Shown here: piece by piece, positions 27,208 to 36,535 of the stretch | Layout of the letters: every line of letters begins with the position of its first letter | How positions within the stretch are numbered: position 1 is the stretch's first letter | Assembly: GCA_963749535.1 (NCBI GenBank) | Contig: CAVVNF010000014.1 | Span: forward strand, 124,001 to 188,000 | Length of the DNA stretch: 64,000 nt | Direction: 5' to 3' | Source of the DNA: Chersky-299 sp963749535 | GTDB taxonomy: Bacteria; Actinomycetota; Thermoleophilia; RBG-16-64-13 | Program-made: the position numbers and the translations under genes | The notes under the pieces: model-generated | The model's database searches: none | Seen by the model: only the letters and a program-made list of their open reading frames with translations | What the model was told of the DNA's origin: nothing

Positions 27208-27507
27208 GTGACCCCACCCACTATCGAGGTAGAGCTGTACGGGGTCGTCCGGGACCTCGTGAAGGAAAGCCATGTCCAGGTGACTCTGCCTGAGGGGGAG
27301 GGGGCCACGTTCCGGGATGTCCTCGAGAGCATGGTAGACCGGTTCGGTCCTGCGTTCCGGGAGCGCTTATTCGGTCGTGAGGGCCTTTTGAGTTTCGTGA
27401 AGGTCTACGCCGGGGGGAGAATGATCACCGATCTCGACGAGACAGTGCCTTCCAAGGAAGGCGAAGGGGTGCGGGTCATCGTATTCGCCGCCGCGGGCGG
27501 CGGATAG
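27208..27507 (+). CDS. MoaD/ThiS-like ubiquitin-fold sulfur carrier
   Basis: Protein of 99 residues with the beta-grasp fold of MoaD: IEVELYGVVRDLV at the start, LPEGEGATFRDVLESMVDRF in the middle and RVIVFAAAGGG at the end. The terminal Gly-Gly is the adenylation and thiocarboxylation site, although one more Gly follows. GTG 27208 follows AGAAGGGA. The 84-base spacing before the Mo subunit gene suggests a shared transcript, so it may supply sulfur for molybdopterin or for a tungsten-type cofactor of this enzyme. A second carrier is at 47834. No MoeB-like activating enzyme is in the window. Confidence 0.85.
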   Translation: MTPPTIEVELYGVVRDLVKESHVQVTLPEGEGATFRDVLESMVDRFGPAFRERLFGREGLLSFVKVYAGGRMITDLDETVPSKEGEGVRVIVFAAAGGG

Positions 27508-27591
27508 TGAGTGTTTCCGGAGGGCCACGGCCCGAAGGAAAAGGAGGCCCCATCGGGGCTGGTTCAATCTGGCGAAACGGGAGTCTGACTC

Positions 27592-30169
27592 ATGCAAAAA
27601 GAAACAGTTCAAGAAGACGTATGGATAACGTCGGTCTGCTCCAACTGCTTTTCCTTCTGTCCCATAAAGGCCCATCGGGTCAATGGGGTGGTCACGAAGA
27701 TCGAAGGCAATCCTGACGATCCGTTGACAAAGGGACGGATCTGCGCACGGGGCTTGAGCGGCATCAACATCCTTTACGACCCAAACCGTCTCGACTACCC
27801 GGTAAAGCGGACCAACCCAGAGAAGGGCATCGGGATAGACCCCAAGTGGGAGCGCATCTCATGGGACGAGGCGCTGGATACCATCACTGGGAAGCTCAAA
27901 GCCGTCCGCGACGACGACCCGCGCAAGTTCATCGCCAGTTTTGGGGTGAACGGTGGCGCGCAGTCCTACACGTTGGAAGCGTTCGCCGTGGCGTTTGGGA
28001 CGCCGAACCTCTTCGTGGGCGGTGCCGGAAACCACTGCGCGAGCGGCAAACACTTCATCGGCGGTCTCACGCACGCGGCGTGGGTGTGTCAGCCCGACTT
28101 CAACTACTGCAACTACTTCCTCAACTTCGGCGTACCGGTGGGCACCGGGGCATACTACGGGGTGAACACCACGGTCCGGAAGATGGCCGAAGCGCGCGCC
28201 CGCGGAATGAAGCACGTCGTGCTCGACCCTTGGAAGGGCATGCCGGCACAGAGCGCGGACGAATGGGTGCCCATCCGACCGGGAACCGACGCCGCGGTGG
28301 CTCTGGCTATGGCCAACCTCCTCCTGAACGAGTACGGCATATTCGACCGGGAGTACTTGGAGCACGACACGAACGCGCCCTACCTCGTCAAGGAGGACGG
28401 CCGCTACTTCCGTGGCGCCGACGACAAGCCACAGATGTGGGACGCAGCCGACGGCATGGCCAAGCCGTACGACGCTAAGTTCGGCCACATTGCCCTCGAC
28501 GTGGACGAGACCATCGGCGGCCAGCGGGTTCGGACCGCTTTCAGCCTCATCAAGGACCACGTCAAGAGCTACACGCCGGAGATGGCAGCCGAGATCAGCG
28601 GCATACCGGCCGATACCATCCGGCGGCTCGCCCGCGAGATCGGGGATGCCGCGCGCATCGGCGAGACCATCGAGTTGGAGGGCCGCACGCTTCCCTTCCG
28701 CCCGGTGGCGATCTCCTACTTCAAGGGCGCCCAGGCGCACAAGCACTCGTCACAGACCAGCATGGCGCTCGAACTGCTCAGCGCCGTTCTCGGTGTCCGT
28801 TCGGTGCCAGGAAGCTATGTGGGGATCAACGCCCGCTCGGTGGGCCGTCCGGACACGGGGTACCCGAAGTGGTCGCCGTACGAAGGCCCCGATGGCCTCC
28901 TCGTGACGGGCCGCTGGGTGGTGCCGCCGTCGCAGCCTTGGCCTCCGGTCTACCCGAAGAAGCCTACGGACCTCGGCCTGGCCCAGCTCATCCCCCCATC
29001 TCACGGCAACACGCCGATGCTCCCCCTCGTCGCGCAAGACCCGGCGAAGTACGGCATCGACTACAAGCCCGAAGTCCACATCATGGTGTCCACGAACTTC
29101 GCGCATGAGCCTGTCCGATCCGGACGTGGTGCAGGAGTTCTTCAAGGACATCTTCACCGTCAACATCAACATCTTCCTCGATGAGTCGGCCGAACTGTCG
29201 GATATCGTGCTGCCGGACACCAGCTACCTGGAGCGCCTGGACATCAACGCCGACTGGATGGCCAACGGGTGTGCCACCGACTACTGGTCGTATCCGCTTC
29301 GCCAGCCTGTGGTGGAGCCGATCCACGAGCGCCGGCAGGCCACCGCCGTCTTCCTCGAACTCGCCGACCGGCTGGGTATGCGCGCCGACCTGAACGCGGT
29401 CACCAACGTGTCGTTCTCGTTCCGCGAGCCACATCTGCTCGAGGGCGATACCAAATACACCGTGGAAGATCTTACCGATCGCCGTTACAAATCTTGGTTC
29501 GGGGATCAGTACGGCTTGGACTATATGAGGGAACACGGGATCATCGCGTGGCCGAAGAAGGCCGAAGAGATGTATTGGGATCCGTACGTAAAATCTCGCA
29601 TCCCCGTCTACTTCGAGCACTTCCTGACTTTCAAGGAGACTCTGCAGGATATCCAGAAGGAGACCGGCCTGTACGAGTACTTGGATCTGGAAGACTATCA
29701 GCCGATGCCGGACTGGCGGCCGTGCCCATCTCACACCGAGACGCGGCCCGAGTTCGACATGACCGCTACCTACTTCCGGCTGCCCTTCCAGTCATTCACG
29801 ATGACGGGTGACAACGGGTGGCTGGACGAGGTGTCGAGCATCGACTCATACGCGAACGCCATCAATATCAACGCGGAGACCGCCGGCAAGAAAGGCATCG
29901 CCACCGGCGACTGGGTGGAGTTGGAATCGGCGGCCAACGGCCAGACCGTGCGTGGGAAGGCCAGACTCACCGAGGCGCTGCATCCTGACGTCGTGATGGT
30001 CTCGGGTCATGGCGGCCACTGGGCGAAAGGTCTGCCCCTGGCAAGCAAGCCGGGCAAAGGCATCAACTTCAACCGCCTGCTCAAGCAGGACTTCGAGCAC
30101 ATGGACACCCTTTCCTTGAACCTCGACCTGTGTGTGAAGGTCAAGGTCACCAAGGTGACGGGGCCGTGA
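27592..30169 (+). CDS. Molybdopterin oxidoreductase, catalytic subunit, frameshifted near 29105
   Basis: Bis-MGD oxidoreductase of about 858 residues. The N-terminal [4Fe-4S] motif is CSNCFSFCPI with a fourth Cys in GRICARG; GAGNHCASGKHF near residue 145 may hold the Mo-ligating Cys. WERISWDEALDTI and PIRPGTDAAVALAMAN are family blocks, and the C-terminal cofactor domain follows WVELESAANGQTVRGKARL. An extra G near 29105 splits it; removing it gives NFAHSLSDPDVVQEF. No Tat signal, so the active site is cytoplasmic. It is followed by its Fe-S and NrfD subunits and preceded by a MoaD-like gene, a self-contained quinone-linked complex. Similar in plan to the gene at 4451, but diverged. Substrate unknown. 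Confidence 0.88.
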
Positions 30170-30219
30170 CCGGTACCGGCTCAAGTCCCCGGCCTTGCTG
30201 AAAGGAGAAGACTGCAGTT

Positions 30220-30828
30220 ATGCGATATGGAATGGTCATCGATCTGAAGCGGTGCATCAGTTGTTATGCCTGCCAGATAGCCTGTAAGTCTGAGAACGCG
30301 ACGCCCCCGGGCGTCCTCTATGCCTGGGCTTTCCGGGTAGAACGGGGCGAATACCCGGACACGGAGCAGGTCTACCTGCCGATGCTCTGCAATCACTGCG
30401 CCGAGCCCAGTTGTGTGGACGTCTGCCCCACCGGGGCTACGTACAAGCGGGAGGAAGACGGTATCGTCGTCGTGGACGCGGACAAATGTGTGGGTTGCCG
30501 CTCATGTATGACCGCGTGCCCCTATCACGCCCGTTACTACCTGGATCAGATCCGCGCCTACTATCCCGGGCAGGGCCTCACTCCCTACGAGGAAGTGGGC
30601 TACAAACGGCATAGCGCCGGTACGGTCGAGAAATGCAACTTCTGTGTGGACCGAGTGGAGAAGGGCGAAGAACCGGCCTGCGTGTCGAATTGCCCGTCGG
30701 TCGCACGTATCTTCGGCGATCTCGACGATCCCGACAGTGAAGTGAGCAAGCTGGTGAAGCGCGGTCACGCCTTCCAGTTGCTCGTGGAAATGGGCACCCA
30801 GCCCTCCGTCTACTACTTGCCCGCATAG
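30220..30828 (+). CDS. Four-cluster [4Fe-4S] electron-transfer subunit
   Basis: Intact 202-residue protein of the NrfC/DmsB/PsrB type. Its cysteine motifs appear in order: CISCYACQIAC, CNHCAEPSCVDVCP, CVGCRSCMTACP, then CNFCVDRVEKG with ACVSNCP. The N-terminus MRYGMVIDLKRC shows no signal peptide. The start ATG follows AAAGGAG. It lies 50 bases after the Mo subunit gene and 20 bases before the NrfD gene, so it carries electrons between the Mo subunit and the membrane subunit. It resembles the protein at 2671 (EKCNFCV-R, FGDLDDP-SEV, PSVYY), showing that the two complexes are paralogous. Confidence 0.93.
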   Translation: MRYGMVIDLKRCISCYACQIACKSENATPPGVLYAWAFRVERGEYPDTEQVYLPMLCNHCAEPSCVDVCPTGATYKREEDGIVVVDADKCVGCRSCMTACPYHARYYLDQIRAYYPGQGLTPYEEVGYKRHSAGTVEKCNFCVDRVEKGEEPACVSNCPSVARIFGDLDDPDSEVSKLVKRGHAFQLLVEMGTQPSVYYLPA

Positions 30829-30848
30829 CGGCAGCCGAAGGAGTCGCG

Positions 30849-31766
30849 ATGAGTCAGCAGACACTTGACCTCTATGCGGACCTCGAGGCCCTCTACCGCC
30901 CGCAGCGAGTATGGGCGCAAGGTAGGGGTATCCTCCTGGTAGCGGCCCACTTCCTTTCCGGAGTGGGCGCGGGAGCGTGGCTCTTGGGCCTGGTCCTGCA
31001 CTTTCCTCTGGCCTCTCTCATGGGGCTGTTCGCTGTGGTCTTGGGCGGGGTGGTCCACCTGGGCTTTCTCGGCCATCCCGAACGGGCGTGGAAGATGATC
31101 ATGAAACCACGGAGCTCCTGGATCAGCCGGGGTCTGTGGGCCATCATGATCTTCGTGCCTTCGGCCGCTCTTTACATCGCGCCGGCATATTTCCACGGCG
31201 CGCCTTGGACCACCACGTCAGCCTTCGGCGTGATCATGCTGGTGGTCTCGCTCATCGGCATGGCCGGAGTCTTCCTCTACAAAGGCTTTGTGTACGCCGT
31301 GGCTAGGGCGGTGGCGTTGTGGCATTCGCCGATCCTACCCGTGGAGTACATCGCCGTCGGCATCCGCGGCGGAGCGGCGCTGGCCCTCATCGGTCTTCCC
31401 TTTGTTTCTAAGGCCTTCGGACACCAGGTACAGCTCTGGTGGCTTGCGGCGACCGTGGCGACCATCTTCCTCTTCCTGATGGAAGTAGCCATGAGCCGGA
31501 GCGACGAGACCGTGTCCCGGTCGCTCGCGATCTTCTTACGCGGCCGCAATGCCCTCCTCTTCTGGATAGGCGTCGTGGCCATCGGGGTCGTAGTCCCGGC
31601 GATCCTCGTCATCGTGAGCTATCCGGTGGCCCTCGGCGGCGCGGGCCTCTTCGTGGCCGGCGTGCTGTCGCTGGTGGGCGATCTTCTCTACAAGTACTGC
31701 ATGAACGACGCGGGCACTTACGTGCCGTTCGTGGGGATCGCCCGCGCAAACATCACGGGCCGGTAG
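30849..31766 (+). CDS. NrfD/PsrC-like membrane subunit
   Basis: Intact membrane protein of 305 residues with about eight hydrophobic helices. The N-terminal segment VWAQGRGILLVAAHFLSGVG leads into helix one; the loop LGHPERAWKMIMKPRSSWIS is typical of NrfD proteins. It would anchor the Fe-S subunit and exchange electrons with menaquinone or another quinone. The start follows GAAGGAG. It is the last gene of the MoaD-Mo-FeS-NrfD unit; a GC-rich hairpin lies downstream. Related to the broken gene at 3464. Confidence 0.9.
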   Translation: MSQQTLDLYADLEALYRPQRVWAQGRGILLVAAHFLSGVGAGAWLLGLVLHFPLASLMGLFAVVLGGVVHLGFLGHPERAWKMIMKPRSSWISRGLWAIMIFVPSAALYIAPAYFHGAPWTTTSAFGVIMLVVSLIGMAGVFLYKGFVYAVARAVALWHSPILPVEYIAVGIRGGAALALIGLPFVSKAFGHQVQLWWLAATVATIFLFLMEVAMSRSDETVSRSLAIFLRGRNALLFWIGVVAIGVVVPAILVIVSYPVALGGAGLFVAGVLSLVGDLLYKYCMNDAGTYVPFVGIARANITGR

Positions 31767-32067
31767 AGCGGATGACTACCCCTTTGACTGAATAAGGGGG
31801 AAACCGAGGGGCCCGTACGAGTGATTGGCATCGAGGAGGTACAGCCCCATGCGTGCTTGGGCCGCGCCTTTTCCCTCCGAGGGAGGCGCGGCCGCCTGCG
31901 CCCCACTCCCGCTTCTATTCCGGCAGGGCCGAGCCGCGACGCCGAGTTTCGCGGGGAAACGGTCTCCGCGTCCGGCAAAGCTCGGCATATGGCTGAGGCA
32001 AAGTGGTACTCTCCGACTACGGGTGGGCACATCCATGAGAGGGTAGCGGGATCATAAGATCGGAACA
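31767..32067. other. 301-base gap with GC-rich hairpin
   Basis: No gene is supported here. GGCCGCGCC (31860-31868) and GGCGCGGCC (31885-31893) pair around an inner CCCT/AGGG stem, forming a long hairpin 94 bases after the NrfD gene. There is no T-run, so it may be a weak terminator or RNA-stabilising element. No clear promoter for the following TetR gene was found. Confidence 0.4.
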
Positions 32068-32682
32068 TTGACGGCGAAAGATGCGGCCCCCAAGCGCATG
32101 ACAGGGGCGGAGCGAAAGAAGCAGATCGTCATGGTCACCTTAGACCTTGTGGCCAAACATGGGGTCCAGGGCACCACCACCGCGCGCATCGCGTATGCCG
32201 CGGGAGTCTCGGAGAAGACCCTCTACAAGCACTTCGCGAGCAGGAGAGACCTGCTGGTTGCGGCCTTGGACGTGGCTTTCGACCGCGCCAATCATGCCGT
32301 CGTCTCCCGCCGGGAGACAGGCGCCTTGGAGCGTCTTCGCTCGATAGGGCGCTCTCACTGGGCGACGGTCCTTTCCGAGGAAGACGGGTTCATCTATCCG
32401 CTGTTCGAGTTCGTCGCCGCTCCTCCAGAAGCGGGTCTGAGAGACCGTCTGAGGGTCAGGCAGCTGGCCAGCATCCACGCGTTAGCCGCTATTGTCGAGG
32501 ACGGTAAGACTCAACGCGAGATCCGCCCAGACACTGATTCCGAGCAGATCGCGTGGGAGCTGATGGGTGTCTACATGTCCGAGGACATCTCTTTTCTCAT
32601 GGGCGTGGAGGAGTTCGCGACTGCCGGGCGCTCGGCGACGATGCTGGAGCGCATCCTTCGAGACATCTCCGTCGACGTCTGA
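32068..32682 (+). CDS. TetR family regulator 2
   Basis: Regulator of 204 residues. The DNA-binding region is KKQIVMVTLDLVAKHGV then TTARIAYAAGVSEKTLYKHF; the ligand domain has ALERLRSIGRSHWATVL and YPLFEFVAAPPEAGL as in its two paralogues. The start is uncertain: TTG 32068 has little ribosome-binding support, and ATG 32098 (MTGAERKKQ) matches the inner start of regulator 1. A promoter with a palindrome lies just downstream, so it likely controls the module from 32945 onward. Confidence 0.9.
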   Translation: MTAKDAAPKRMTGAERKKQIVMVTLDLVAKHGVQGTTTARIAYAAGVSEKTLYKHFASRRDLLVAALDVAFDRANHAVVSRRETGALERLRSIGRSHWATVLSEEDGFIYPLFEFVAAPPEAGLRDRLRVRQLASIHALAAIVEDGKTQREIRPDTDSEQIAWELMGVYMSEDISFLMGVEEFATAGRSATMLERILRDISVDV

Positions 32683-32757
32683 GGCGGTTCTCGTGGCGGC
32701 GCGTTCCGGTCTGCGCCTCTGGGGTACCCGAGTTCATCGCGTGTGGTCGGCGTTCTA

Positions 32758-32804
32758 TTGACACGCCAACTCGCAGCGTGGTACTAGTCAGTCAGTACTG
32801 GCTG
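32758..32804 (+). promoter_or_regulatory. Promoter TTGACA with adjacent palindrome, candidate TetR operator
   Basis: TTGACA (32758-32763), 18 bases, TACTAG (32782-32787), then CAGTCAGTACTGGCTG (32789-32804), which is palindromic at 14 of 16 positions and would cover the transcription start. The binding-protein gene begins 140 bases downstream. This is the clearest promoter-operator arrangement in the island. Confidence 0.65.
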
Positions 32805-32944
32805 ATTGCCGCCCGCGCAGCGGATGCGAGTGCGACGATGTCGGTGCAACAATCTATGGGAAGGAGGGGGCAAGAGGACTTCGGAGGGGCAAGTACTCTG
32901 GAAACACTAACGTCTAACGCTTCTGATCGCGCGAGGAGGAGCTG

Positions 32945-34408
32945 ATGTCCGAGAAGCCAAAAGAAACTTCCCAAGAGGGCGGGGAAACCGGTCTCCTGCA
33001 GGGCAAACAAGTCAGTCGCCGCGAATTTATGAAGCTCGCGGGTATAGCAGGTGCCGCGGTCGGGATGGGCGCCGGCCTTGGCGGTCTGGTGGCTGCCTGC
33101 GGCGGCACCACCACTACGACGACCACCGCCCCGGCCTCCACTACCAGCACCAGCGTCGCTGCCAGCACGACCACCGTCACGGCTGCCCCGGAAACCGGGG
33201 CTGAGATAAAGATCGGTTTCATAACGCCCAAAACCGGCGGATTGGCGTCGTTCGGCGTGCCTGACGGCTATACCGTCGACCGGGTGACCGCATGGATCGG
33301 GGACGGCCAGGTGCTGGGGGATAGCAAGAAGCACCCGATCACGATAAGCGTGCAGGACAGCCAGTCCGACACCGCTCGGGTCGGGCAGGTGGCGGGTACC
33401 CTCATCGGTGACGGCATCGACATCATGTGCGTCGCTTCCGGGCCAGACACCGTGAACCCGACTGCCGCCCAGTGCGAGGCGAACGGGGTGCCCATGGTGG
33501 CGACCGACGACCCGTGGGAGGCCTTCATCGGTAGCGCTCCCACCGGGGGAGTGTTCAAGTGGTGCTACCTCTACTTCTTCGGGGTGGAGGACATCGTGGC
33601 CGACTACGTGAGCGTATGGAGCGCGATCTCGACCAACAAGGTCATGGGCGCGATGTGGCCGAACGACGCCGATGGCGCGGCCTTCTCTGACCCGAAAACG
33701 GGTTTCCCGCCGGTCATCACTGGGGCCGGGTTCAAGCTGATCGACGCGGGGCGTTGGCAAGATGGCACCGAGGACTTCACGGCTGAGATCTCCAAGTTCA
33801 AGTCCGCGGGCTGTGAGGTGCTTTCGGGTGTGTTCAACCCGCCCGATTTCACGAACTTCTGGAAGCAGTGCAAGCAACAGGGGTGGAGCCCGAAAATCGC
33901 TACGATCGACAAGGCCATCCTCTTCCCACAGTCCATCGAGGCCCTGGGTCCCCCTCCGATAGGTATCGGCCTCATCAGCGGCGACTGGTGGGATCCGAAG
34001 CGTCCGTGGAAGTCGTATCTCACCGGCGACACATGCCAGCAGTGGGCGGACGACTACTCGACCAAAACAGGTCAGCAATGGACTCAGCCTTTGATGCATG
34101 TAGTGACCTTTGAGATGGCCATCTGGGCGCTGCAGCACGCGACCGATCCCACGAGCAAAGACGCGATCCTGGCGGCTATCAAGCAGATGAAGTTCACGAG
34201 CATCGGGGGCGACATGGACTTCAGCGCTCCGGTGCCCGCGACGACCACGGTGGGGCAGAACCACGTTCATCCCAACGTCTACAAGTCGCCCGCCTGCGCC
34301 GGGCAGTGGGTTAAAGGGACCACGAACCAATACGACTACGTGGTGGTCAACAACACGGCTGCTCCCATGGTCTCGGTGGAGGCCCAGCAGATTGCGGTAC
34401 CGGCCTGA
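32945..34408 (+). CDS. Tat-exported lipoprotein, branched-chain amino-acid-type substrate-binding protein
   Basis: Intact 487-residue paralogue of the protein at 19396. ATG 32945 follows GAGGAGGAG. The Tat motif is SRREFMKLAG with Arg25-Arg26, and the lipobox ends LVAAC with Cys52, followed by a Thr-rich linker. The ligand-binding domain starts EIKIGFITPKTGGLASFGVP and includes SVQDSQSDTARVGQV and GPDTVNPTAAQCEANGVPM, shared nearly word for word with its paralogue. No transporter components are near. It heads a module with two hydrolases, a ferredoxin and a flavoprotein and ends in a strong terminator, so it may be expressed at higher level than they are. Ligand unknown; an aromatic or other organic acid is a guess. 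Confidence 0.9.
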   Translation: MSEKPKETSQEGGETGLLQGKQVSRREFMKLAGIAGAAVGMGAGLGGLVAACGGTTTTTTTAPASTTSTSVAASTTTVTAAPETGAEIKIGFITPKTGGLASFGVPDGYTVDRVTAWIGDGQVLGDSKKHPITISVQDSQSDTARVGQVAGTLIGDGIDIMCVASGPDTVNPTAAQCEANGVPMVATDDPWEAFIGSAPTGGVFKWCYLYFFGVEDIVADYVSVWSAISTNKVMGAMWPNDADGAAFSDPKTGFPPVITGAGFKLIDAGRWQDGTEDFTAEISKFKSAGCEVLSGVFNPPDFTNFWKQCKQQGWSPKIATIDKAILFPQSIEALGPPPIGIGLISGDWWDPKRPWKSYLTGDTCQQWADDYSTKTGQQWTQPLMHVVTFEMAIWALQHATDPTSKDAILAAIKQMKFTSIGGDMDFSAPVPATTTVGQNHVHPNVYKSPACAGQWVKGTTNQYDYVVVNNTAAPMVSVEAQQIAVPA

Positions 34409-34446
34409 ACCAAGCCGGCATACGTATAGAGCATCCCTGAACGCGA

Positions 34447-34484
34447 GGCCGCAACCCGCGCGAGCGCGGGTTGCGGCCCTTTTT
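34447..34484 (+). terminator. Rho-independent terminator
   Basis: GGCCGCAACCCGCG and CGCGGGTTGCGGCC form a perfect 14-bp stem with loop CGAG, then CTTTTT. It is the strongest terminator in the window, 39 bases after the binding-protein stop. Confidence 0.92.
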
Positions 34485-34543
34485 GGCCTTGGGCCCGAAC
34501 GGTTGCCCGGGCATGAGTCGGAGTCGAAGACGGAGGGACCCGG

Positions 34544-36268
34544 ATGTACACGAAGACTCTCAAGCCGGAGATCATGGCCACCATCCTCTCCGAGGATTTT
34601 CCGGCGGAGAAACTTTCCCAGCCGAGCTTCAAGATGGTGGTGGACAAAGACGTGATGGTCACCATGCGCGACGGCACGCGGGTGGCCGTCGATGTCTATC
34701 GGCCGGATGCTCCCGGCAGATTCCCCGCTCTCTATGCCAGCTCGCCTTTTCAGAAGGATCTCGTGCATCTCCCTCAATGGCCTGCCTTCCACTTTCGTGA
34801 GACGAATGACATGGAGTGGTTCGTATCGCGCGGCTATGCGTACGTCAGTCACGACATCCGGGGCACGGGTAAGTCTATTGAGGGCCAGTACCAGTTCTTC
34901 AGTCAAGAAGAGCAGAACGACTTCTACGATGTGATCGAGTGGATCGCCACGATGCCCTGGTGCAACGGCAACATCGGCATGATCGGAGAGTCCTACTACG
35001 GCTGGACCCAGTGGTTCGCCGCGGCTACTCAGCCGCCGCATCTCAAGTGCATCGCCCCGTTCGACGGGGGCGCGGACATGTATCGGGACATCAACTATCA
35101 CGGCGGCATCCTGGCCGTGGGTTTTCCCGCCATCTGGTACACGTCGGAGATGCGCGGTAACCATTTCCTGGGGCCCAACCCGCCCGCCTCACCCGACCTG
35201 TGCCGGTGGGACATGCCCTGGGAAGTGATCCACCATCCGACGCTCGACGAGTTCTGGAAGGTCCGTGTGCCGGATCTGACGAAGATCCTATGCCCCGTCT
35301 TCAGTATCGGGATCCTCCACAAGACGGGCACGCACCTCCGCGGCAACGTGCGCGGCTACGAGGAAGTCGATGTGCCGAAGAAGTTCATGCTCTGCCACGG
35401 GGATTTCGAGGGCGACGAGATGGCCATCTTCAACTCTCCCGAGCTTCGTCAGCTGCTTCTACGCTGGTACGATCACTGGCTGAAGGGGAACGACACCGGA
35501 TTCATGGAAGAAGACCCGGTGCGCGTGTTCGTCCGCGGCGCGGAGACGTACCGCCCCGAGAAGGAATGGCCGCTGGCCCGGACGGACTATCGCAAGCTCT
35601 ACCTGAAGGCGGGCCCCAGCGGTGCGGTGGAGTCGTTGAACGACGGCATACTTACGTGGGAGCAGCCCGTTGTCGGCGACAGCTCCACCACCTACAGCTA
35701 TCCCGACCCCGACTGGTCTCACTTCTCGGGTTGCGGCACGGCAGTGATGGAAGACGGGATCCTTCACCCCACGAAGAAGATCCTCACCTTTACGTCCGCT
35801 CCACTCAATGAAGACGTCGAGGTCATCGGGAGTCCGGTGCTCGTCGTGTTCGCGGCCACCGATCAGACGGACACGGACTTCCACGTGCGTATCTGGGACC
35901 AGCATCCGGACGCCGATCAGGTGCCGGGCATGCCGCCGAAGGGACGCCTGCTAACCCACGGTCGTCTCAAGGCCTCGCACGCGTGTACCAAGGACGACGG
36001 GCTGAGCAGGCCGCACCGTCCCTACTACCGCCACGATGTTCCCCAGCCGATCGAGCCCGGCGCCGTGAACAAGTATGAAGTCGAGATCTGGGCCACCTCC
36101 TGTCGTTTCAAGGCCGGTCACCGCATCCGCATCGACCTCGCCTGCTACGATTCGAATGCTCTCGACTTCGGCGGTCACTTCCTGAGCCTGAGAGTGGGCA
36201 AGGACACCATCTACCATGAGCGGGATCACGGCTCGTACCTCATGCTGCCGGTGATCCCAGCGAGTTAA
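34544..36268 (+). CDS. CocE/NonD family hydrolase 1 (S15-like)
   Basis: Cytoplasmic alpha/beta hydrolase of 574 residues. ATG 34544 follows GGAGGG. The family start is VTMRDGTRVAVDVYRPDAPG; DIRGTGKSIEGQY precedes the nucleophile elbow GESYYG with Ser near residue 149. A C-terminal jelly-roll domain follows (VRIWDQHPDADQVPG, FKAGHRIRIDLACYD). The usual GPWSH histidine motif is replaced by LCHGDFEGDEM. The family hydrolyses esters or X-Pro dipeptides, as in cocaine esterase. It is 7 bases from a ferredoxin gene, an unusual pairing, and probably opens or deacylates a substrate for the flavoprotein. No signal peptide. Confidence 0.88.
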   Translation: MYTKTLKPEIMATILSEDFPAEKLSQPSFKMVVDKDVMVTMRDGTRVAVDVYRPDAPGRFPALYASSPFQKDLVHLPQWPAFHFRETNDMEWFVSRGYAYVSHDIRGTGKSIEGQYQFFSQEEQNDFYDVIEWIATMPWCNGNIGMIGESYYGWTQWFAAATQPPHLKCIAPFDGGADMYRDINYHGGILAVGFPAIWYTSEMRGNHFLGPNPPASPDLCRWDMPWEVIHHPTLDEFWKVRVPDLTKILCPVFSIGILHKTGTHLRGNVRGYEEVDVPKKFMLCHGDFEGDEMAIFNSPELRQLLLRWYDHWLKGNDTGFMEEDPVRVFVRGAETYRPEKEWPLARTDYRKLYLKAGPSGAVESLNDGILTWEQPVVGDSSTTYSYPDPDWSHFSGCGTAVMEDGILHPTKKILTFTSAPLNEDVEVIGSPVLVVFAATDQTDTDFHVRIWDQHPDADQVPGMPPKGRLLTHGRLKASHACTKDDGLSRPHRPYYRHDVPQPIEPGAVNKYEVEIWATSCRFKAGHRIRIDLACYDSNALDFGGHFLSLRVGKDTIYHERDHGSYLMLPVIPAS

Positions 36269-36275
36269 GGGCGCC

Positions 36276-36518
36276 ATGAACGACATCAGGATAGATTTCG
36301 ACGTGTGCAACGGGTGCAAGACCTGTTACAAGGCCTGCTTCGTGGATGTCTTCCGCTGGAACGACGAGCAGAAGAAGCCGGTGGTGGCTTACCCGGAGGA
36401 CTGCGTGGGTTGCAACATGTGCGAGATCAACTGCCCGGAAGACTGCCTGGAAGTGGTCATCGATTGGGACGCGTACTTTCCGCCTCTCATCGAGCGAGAC
36501 TTCCCGTACCACGTCTAG
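36276..36518 (+). CDS. Two-cluster ferredoxin (AprB-like)
   Basis: Ferredoxin of 80 residues with CNGCKTCYKACFVDVF near residue 11 and CVGCNMCEINCPEDCLEVV near 46, giving two [4Fe-4S] clusters. The tail PPLIERDFPYHV is an extension beyond the clusters. The arrangement with the flavoprotein gene 17 bases downstream resembles aprBA of APS reductase, but AprB is longer and the ligand environment is not enough to claim sulfur metabolism. It most likely passes electrons to the FAD of the next gene product. Confidence 0.9.
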   Translation: MNDIRIDFDVCNGCKTCYKACFVDVFRWNDEQKKPVVAYPEDCVGCNMCEINCPEDCLEVVIDWDAYFPPLIERDFPYHV

Positions 36519-36535
36519 GATAGAAGGAGCTGAAC

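Noticed and set aside
32792..35164. A 790-codon open frame on the minus strand opposite the binding protein and hydrolase
   Set aside because: It mirrors two well-supported plus-strand genes, has no family motifs, and long antisense frames are common at this GC content. The same reasoning excludes those at 2921-4384, 8504-9775, 10657-12660, 38254-39729, 47027-48316, 52711-53868 and 56344-57582.
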